A stretch of 64,000 nucleotides of DNA from Pseudoalteromonas rubra (GTDB lineage Bacteria; Pseudomonadota; Gammaproteobacteria; Enterobacterales; Alteromonadaceae): assembly GCF_005887115.1 (NCBI RefSeq), contig NZ_PNCJ01000012.1:62001-126000 (forward strand), in the 5' to 3' direction. Below the pieces are notes generated by a model that was given only the letters and a program-made list of their open reading frames with translations, was not told where the DNA came from and ran no database searches. Shown in pieces: positions 60,053 to 64,000 of this stretch (the first letter of the stretch is position 1; each line of letters starts with the position of its first letter). The position numbers were made by a program, and so were the translations under genes.

Positions 60053-60301
60053 ATGAAGTTAAAATTGAACAAGAAAAACGTGAAAGCCTTGTCTTCTGAC
60101 AGCGCAGTGCTGCCAGGGAAAATGACACGCAAGGTTGCCGGTGGCTTAGTGACACTCGAATGTCCAAGTGACTGGGATCGCTGGACCAGCGGTGGTTGTG
60201 TATCAACTCAGTGCGAAACTTACACCTGCCCACCACCGCACACTATTGTCGGTGATTGTCCTATGTCGTGGGACTGTCGTTTCTCCAAAACCGGATGCTA
60301 A
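60053..60301 (+). CDS. Cys-rich double-glycine leader peptide 1, RiPP-precursor-like
   Basis: An 82-residue product with AAGGA six to eight bases before the ATG. The first 31 residues form a basic leader: MKLKLNKKNVKALSS at the start and KMTRKVAGG at its end (Gly30-Gly31). The 51-residue core holds seven Cys: ECPSDWDRWTSGGC, QC, YTC, then GDCPMSWDCRFS and a C-terminal GC. There is no signal peptide; the leader resembles those of peptides cut after Gly-Gly by C39-peptidase exporters and of natural-product precursors. A sister gene follows 19 bases later with the same leader and Cys layout. Secretion and modification are inferred; no maturation enzyme is adjacent. Confidence 0.75.
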   Translation: MKLKLNKKNVKALSSDSAVLPGKMTRKVAGGLVTLECPSDWDRWTSGGCVSTQCETYTCPPPHTIVGDCPMSWDCRFSKTGC

Positions 60302-60320
60302 TCACAATAAAGGAAATAAT

Positions 60321-60569
60321 ATGAAACTTAAGCTAAACAAAAAAAAAGTAAAAACACTCTCAGCCGACAACTCAGTGTTACCTGTAAAAATGACCGGAAA
60401 AGTCGCGGGAGGCGTGCCACCTACTTCAAATTGTCCAAGTGATTGGGATACACGTACCAGCTATACCTGTACAACGCTGAACTGTGCCGAAACCTACAAC
60501 TGCCTGCCCTCTATCCATAATGAGTGTGACACCTGGGATTGTCGATTTTCACGCAATACTACTTGTTGA
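60321..60569 (+). CDS. Cys-rich double-glycine leader peptide 2, RiPP-precursor-like
   Basis: A tandem paralogue of the preceding gene, also exactly 82 residues, with the same AAGGAAATAATATG start region. The leader starts MKLKLNKKKVKTLSAD and ends KMTGKVAGG, identical to that of peptide 1 at 24 of 31 positions. The core again has seven Cys and repeats the blocks NCPSDWD, TC, NC, YNC, EC and TWDCRFS before a terminal Cys, while the residues between the cysteines vary. That pattern (fixed leader and Cys, variable core) is what precursor-peptide families show. The ATG at 60321 is chosen by the ribosome-binding site and the sister gene. A terminator follows at 60633. Confidence 0.75.
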   Translation: MKLKLNKKKVKTLSADNSVLPVKMTGKVAGGVPPTSNCPSDWDTRTSYTCTTLNCAETYNCLPSIHNECDTWDCRFSRNTTC

Positions 60570-60632
60570 TTCAATAGGGAAATAACAAGCAATTGTCATT
60601 CCGCTCAATGCTCTAATTAAACATTGAGATTG

Positions 60633-60665
60633 GTGCAGCAGCGCACTTATCTGCTGCACATTTTT
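60633..60665 (+). terminator. Intrinsic terminator of the tandem peptide genes
   Basis: Nine-base stem GTGCAGCAG / CTGCTGCAC with a nine-base loop followed by ATTTTT, 63 bases beyond the second peptide gene. With the corB terminator it marks the two peptide genes as one transcription unit. Confidence 0.85.
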
Positions 60666-60678
60666 AAAGGAAGGAGTC

Positions 60679-60727
60679 ATACCAATTTCACTTAATACCT
60701 GTTCAATTTGAAGGAGCAAATTGGTAT
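60679..60727. repeat. 49-bp solo copy of the intergenic repeat element
   Basis: Bounded by ATACCAATTT (60679-60688) and AAATTGGTAT (60718-60727), an exact inverted pair. Its inside (CACTTAATAC, then TTTGAAGGAGCAAAT) matches the right end of the 162-bp element at 55946-56107 read on the opposite strand, over about 45 bp with few changes. It looks like a deleted or solo-end form of the same family, placed between the peptide-gene terminator and the lipoprotein gene. Confidence 0.65.
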
Positions 60728-60742
60728 TAAATGACAGTAACA

Positions 60743-61351
60743 TTAGGAGAATAAACGTTCAAACCAGCTCTTATCGAGATCGGCCTCACATCGTTTGAGC
60801 TGAGCGCCATAACGCGAAGCACGATGCTTCACTTTATTGGCCACTTTCATCAGCCATTGCTTCTTCTTATAAGTACCCCGTCGGTAGCCACCCCAACCTT
60901 CATGATAGTTGAGGTATTGTGCATAGGCATCCCACTTGGAAACGCCGTTGATTTTATGAGTTTTATAGACAAACCACCCCATAAAATCTATGGCATCTTC
61001 AAAATCATCTCTGTCTGCGCCCGAATTCCCTGTTTCACGAATGTAGTCGCTCCATGTCGGTGTTTTTGCCTGTGAATAGCCATAAGCACTGCTGGCACGG
61101 CCAATAGGGATGACCCATAAAAAGTACTCCATAGGAGGCGCGGCGTCATGCCTGAACGAGCTTTCCTGATACATCATGCTCATTAATACGTGTTTAGGTG
61201 ACCCCCACTTTTCTTGGGCATCTTTTGCATCAAAATACCAATCGTCTTTTTCTTCAAAAATTTTACAAATATCATTCGGTTGCTTCGGAGGTGCTGTCGC
61301 ACAGCCAGCCAATGCAGCCAACAAAGGAAATAAAAGTATTTTTTTTCTCAT
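60743..61351 (-). CDS. Lytic-transglycosylase-type lipoprotein
   Basis: Outer-membrane lipoprotein with a lysozyme-like (SLT) fold. The ATG at 61351 puts a lipoprotein signal at the start (MRKKILLFPLLAALAGC, lipobox LAGC at Cys17); longer in-frame starts would place hydrophilic residues before it. The 202-residue protein has the SLT active-site wording LMSMMYQESSFRHDA with the catalytic Glu, then RASSAYGYSQAKTPTW and YLNYHEGWGGY. It would cut peptidoglycan glycan strands. Single gene, convergent to the Cys-rich peptide genes and upstream of nothing related. Confidence 0.88.
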   Translation of the reverse strand: MRKKILLFPLLAALAGCATAPPKQPNDICKIFEEKDDWYFDAKDAQEKWGSPKHVLMSMMYQESSFRHDAAPPMEYFLWVIPIGRASSAYGYSQAKTPTWSDYIRETGNSGADRDDFEDAIDFMGWFVYKTHKINGVSKWDAYAQYLNYHEGWGGYRRGTYKKKQWLMKVANKVKHRASRYGAQLKRCEADLDKSWFERLFS

Positions 61352-61443
61352 TTTTTTATGAACTCGTTGAACTTTTATAAATTGTGCCGGTCTTACTCTT
61401 TGAATGCAGCAGTTTAGCATTGTTTCATCCCTGATATTTATTT

Positions 61444-61469
61444 GCGCAGCCTACTGGCTGCGCTTTTTT
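61444..61469 (+). terminator. Hairpin with T run between the lipoprotein gene and gshA
   Basis: Eight-base stem GCGCAGCC / GGCTGCGC with a four-base loop and six T on the plus side. The T run is on the strand opposite to gshA and the lipoprotein gene, and no plus-strand gene is upstream, so its role is unclear; as a minus-strand hairpin it may still mark the gshA 3' end. Confidence 0.45.
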
Positions 61470-63045
61470 ATGCCCGAGAAAAGTAGTCCCGCAAAAATTC
61501 GTTAAACGTAGCATTGTCTTTTGCAACAACGTCTTGCTCATCCGCAAATGATCGCTCGCTCATGGTATCCAGAGCTGCTTGCTGAAATACATGATAGTCG
61601 TCTGACACATGGTATTGTTTGTACCGCTGCGCCAGTGACAAAGCCAGTTTACCGCTGTCCTGGGCTTGACTGGTTAGTTGGTCAACAATACGTCCAGAAA
61701 TGGTTAGCTCAGGACGATTAACCCACTCACTAAGCTTGGCTATCACTGGTGCGTAGCGCTCAGCACCATGCGCTTCATCCAGCACAGCTGCAACACGGTG
61801 CAATTGTTCAAAAATATCCTGACCCCACTGTTTTAAAGAGCCTGTTTCTGTTCCTCTGTGGAGGACCACATCAGGATTACGACCCTCATTGATGACTTGC
61901 TGTAAATTTAGGTCACAGATTTTTTGCTCTTCCCAGCTTAGCGCAGGAGACTCTTTCAACAAGCAGTATGTGAGGAATACATCCAAAAACAGGATTTGTT
62001 CAAGGTCAATCCCGGTCTCACTGAATGGATTGACATCCAGCGCTCGGATCTCAACATATTCAATGCCCCCCCGGCTAAGTGCCTGAGTTGGGGTTTCTCC
62101 TGAGCGACCATTTCGTTTGGGTCGGATAGGCGAATAGAATTCGTTTTCTATCTGTAGGATATTTTTATTGAGTTGTTTCGGTGCTTCGTGCTGATAATCC
62201 GGAATATGCTGGTACAGATCTGATTGACTACGAATGGCCTTTTGCAACCCCGCAACATAGTCATCCAGGCTGTTGTATGTAACTCGCAATGATGACTGCG
62301 CACTATTGGTGTAACCCAGGTCCCCCAGTCGCAGTGCTGTGCCATATTCAAGATATAGTGTTCCCTGTCCCAGCTTTTTGAACGGCAATTCGCTGCTTTT
62401 GCCTTGCAAAAAAGAATGACACAAAGCTGGCGAAGCACCAAACAGATAACTGATAAGCCACAGTTCACGTTTAAAGTTTCGAATAAGACCCAGGTACTGA
62501 TCCGAAATAAATGCCTGTGGAGGTTGAGTATCCTCCGTCAGTGTTTGAAGGCTTTGCCACAAAGAATCGGGAAACGAAATATTAAAATGCACCCCAGCGA
62601 TGGCCTGCATCATACTACCATAGCGGTTTTTCAGGCCTTCCCGATACAAAGTTTTCATTTGGCCAATATTTGACTGGCCAAATTGCGCCAGGGTAATGTC
62701 GTCTTCATGTTGGATAAAGCACGGCATACTCATTGGCCACAAGAGTTCATCACCCATATGGCTCAGGGTATACTTTTGCAAGTCTCTCAGCTGAGAGAGT
62801 GTTTCCTCGGGTGATTCGCTGACAGGCGTAATAAACTCCAGGAGAGATTCGGAAAAATCAGTTGTGATCGCACCATGTGTCAACGCATGGCCAGCTCCAC
62901 GAGGATGCGGGGTTTTGGCAATCTCTCCGGATGACTTAATTCTCAGCGCTTCTCGTTCAATCCCACGTTTTATGCCACGCAAGGCGCTACGATGTGCCGA
63001 TGTCGCAAGCGCTTCTAACTTGCCTTGTAAATTTAACTGTTTCAA
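61468..63045 (-). CDS. gshA: Glutamate-cysteine ligase
   Basis: First and rate-limiting enzyme of glutathione synthesis, joining glutamate and cysteine with ATP. The 525-residue protein follows E. coli GshA: ALRGIKRGIEREALRI at the start, THGAITTDFSESLLEFITPV with metal and substrate residues, and YVEIRALDVNPFSETGID. Length is close to E. coli (518). It begins with TTG (63045-63043), with GAGG about 10 bases upstream; no in-frame ATG is close. Confidence 0.95.
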   Translation of the reverse strand: MKQLNLQGKLEALATSAHRSALRGIKRGIEREALRIKSSGEIAKTPHPRGAGHALTHGAITTDFSESLLEFITPVSESPEETLSQLRDLQKYTLSHMGDELLWPMSMPCFIQHEDDITLAQFGQSNIGQMKTLYREGLKNRYGSMMQAIAGVHFNISFPDSLWQSLQTLTEDTQPPQAFISDQYLGLIRNFKRELWLISYLFGASPALCHSFLQGKSSELPFKKLGQGTLYLEYGTALRLGDLGYTNSAQSSLRVTYNSLDDYVAGLQKAIRSQSDLYQHIPDYQHEAPKQLNKNILQIENEFYSPIRPKRNGRSGETPTQALSRGGIEYVEIRALDVNPFSETGIDLEQILFLDVFLTYCLLKESPALSWEEQKICDLNLQQVINEGRNPDVVLHRGTETGSLKQWGQDIFEQLHRVAAVLDEAHGAERYAPVIAKLSEWVNRPELTISGRIVDQLTSQAQDSGKLALSLAQRYKQYHVSDDYHVFQQAALDTMSERSFADEQDVVAKDNATFNEFLRDYFSRA

Positions 63046-63116
63046 AAACTAATACCTCGAGGCCCGGTGCTCAGTAATACACAATGCTACTGTCAATTGG
63101 GGCAAATTACGAATAC

Positions 63117-64000
63117 TCAAGCGGTAATGATCACTTTGCCAAAATGCGCACCTTGTTCAACAAACTCGTGCGCCTGCTGAATGTCGCTTAATTTAAATTG
63201 CTGATCAACCAATACCTGCAACTGGCCTGCACATACGGCTTCATATAAACATGCCAAATGTACCTGGTTTGCTTCAACCAATAGTCCACGTCCCGTCACC
63301 CCTTGTTGGTGAGCAACAGCTAACACCTGATCTTTTGTTACTGTAGGAACAGTGACTAATTCAGAGCCCGCAAGTAGGTTTTGCGTCATACTCTGTCCCA
63401 GCTCAGCCCCAACTAAATCAATCAAGAGACCCTTACGAGGCTGTGACAAATACGCGTCCAGCGTAATGGCCTGAAAGCCCAAGATACTGAAAACCTGATG
63501 CTCAGTGCGACGACTGACAGGGATCACATCAAAACCGCGTAATCTGGCGATTTGCAGTAACAGATGACCAACTCCTCCGGTCGCTGCATTGACATATACA
63601 GGCATTTTCTCAGGGTCAAAATCGACCAGCGCCTGCCATGCAGTCAACCCCGCAAGACACAGACCGGCCAAACTGGCTTCTGCATTCTGTTCAACTTTAA
63701 TTAATTCACAGGCGTTGCAATAAACATGGCTGGCATAACTTCCAGGATGACTGGCAAAGCCAACCATACCTATCACCCTATCCCCCGGCTCAAACCCGAT
63801 TACAGTATCACCGGTTTGCACTACTTCGCCCAATACATCATAGCCCAGAGGCAAGAACGCATCGGTCACTTTACCTTGCGCGACATACCCAAGGCCGTTA
63901 CGTGTTTTGATATCAATGGGGTTAACAGACGTTGAGATAACTTTGACCAGCACCTGTTGATCGCAGGGTGATGTCAGTGGCAAGTCCTGAACACATAATT
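63117..64000 (-). CDS. Zinc-free MDR alcohol dehydrogenase / quinone oxidoreductase, 5' end cut
   Basis: Partial gene whose start lies beyond the right edge; reading upstream of an in-frame TTG at 63983 stays open to the last bases (LCVQDLPL). About 294 residues are visible. It shows the MDR start (QQVLVKVISTSVNPIDIKTR), the catalytic-domain GYDVLGEVVQTGDTV, and the NADPH-binding segment NAATGGVGHLLLQIARLRGF. It lacks the structural-zinc Cys set, so it belongs to the quinone-oxidoreductase-like branch; the substrate is unknown. Confidence 0.88.
   Translation of the reverse strand, partial: LCVQDLPLTSPCDQQVLVKVISTSVNPIDIKTRNGLGYVAQGKVTDAFLPLGYDVLGEVVQTGDTVIGFEPGDRVIGMVGFASHPGSYASHVYCNACELIKVEQNAEASLAGLCLAGLTAWQALVDFDPEKMPVYVNAATGGVGHLLLQIARLRGFDVIPVSRRTEHQVFSILGFQAITLDAYLSQPRKGLLIDLVGAELGQSMTQNLLAGSELVTVPTVTKDQVLAVAHQQGVTGRGLLVEANQVHLACLYEAVCAGQLQVLVDQQFKLSDIQQAHEFVEQGAHFGKVIITA

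Noticed and set aside
1..64000. CRISPR arrays, tRNA or rRNA genes, prophage or integrative elements.
   Set aside because: No regular spaced repeats, cloverleaf-type genes, integrases or transposase genes were found on either strand.

Overview
The window looks like chromosome of a marine gammaproteobacterium of the order Alteromonadales, most probably Pseudoalteromonas. The reasons are the family-level resemblance and gene order of the housekeeping blocks (recO-era-rnc-lepB-lepA-rseCBA-rpoE | nadB; rpsP-rimM-trmD-rplS; ffh | ypjD-corB), a secreted modular chitinase, a heme-uptake locus, several TonB-dependent receptors and an intergenic inverted-repeat element of a type I associate with that genus. 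Taxonomy is inferred from protein resemblance only. There are no rRNA or tRNA genes, phage, IS transposase, CRISPR array or complete island.

Layout. 0-7.1 kb (minus strand): recO (cut), era, rnc, lepB, lepA and the sigma-E module rseC-rseB-rseA-rpoE, with a near-consensus sigma-E promoter in front of rpoE. 7.3-13 kb: nadB, ygfX-sdhE, ygfZ, an FKBP prolyl isomerase, a DUF481 outer-membrane protein and a YciU-type protein. 13-25.5 kb: a crotonase, a CidA/CidB pair, an MscS channel, a GH18 chitinase, YghU, a Fur-box-preceded orfX-sodA unit, aroC, prmB, smrB, a double-receiver response regulator and a small secreted/membrane peptide cluster. 25.6-32.7 kb: 2-Cys peroxiredoxin, fadR, a divergent SAM-methyltransferase/MerR pair with a 19-bp-spacer MerR promoter, a DUF418 membrane protein, an AraC regulator, a NUDIX hydrolase and dsbB. 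32.7-36.8 kb: a 52-residue double-glycine peptide divergent from a TonB receptor and a periplasmic binding-like protein, then a ComEA-like protein. 37-45 kb: SOS-controlled yebG, an aminotransferase, a GAF protein, a CrsR/CrsA-like partner-switching pair, yciH and a large GGDEF-EAL protein. 45-50 kb: pheA behind a Phe-rich leader peptide and attenuator, convergent tyrA with a TyrR-like box, then the rplS operon. 50-56 kb: heme receptor divergent from hmuTUV-hugZ with a Fur-like box between. 56-64 kb: ffh, ypjD, corB, two tandem 82-residue Cys-rich double-glycine peptides, a lytic-transglycosylase lipoprotein, gshA and a cut MDR oxidoreductase.

How parts work together. Envelope stress (rseABC/rpoE), oxidative stress (sodA, peroxiredoxin, gshA, yghU), iron and heme supply under Fur, and aromatic amino-acid synthesis (aroC, pheA, tyrA, aminotransferase) are well represented, with matching control sites readable in the DNA.

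The most unusual feature is a family of three small genes (60053-60301, 60321-60569 on plus; 32697-32855 on minus). All three begin with a basic MKL-type leader of exactly 31 residues ending in Gly-Gly. The first two carry seven-cysteine cores of matching layout; the third carries a short two-cysteine core. Both loci have ribosome-binding sites and strand-appropriate terminators, but no maturation enzyme or exporter lies beside them. They look like orphan precursors of secreted, possibly modified, peptides.
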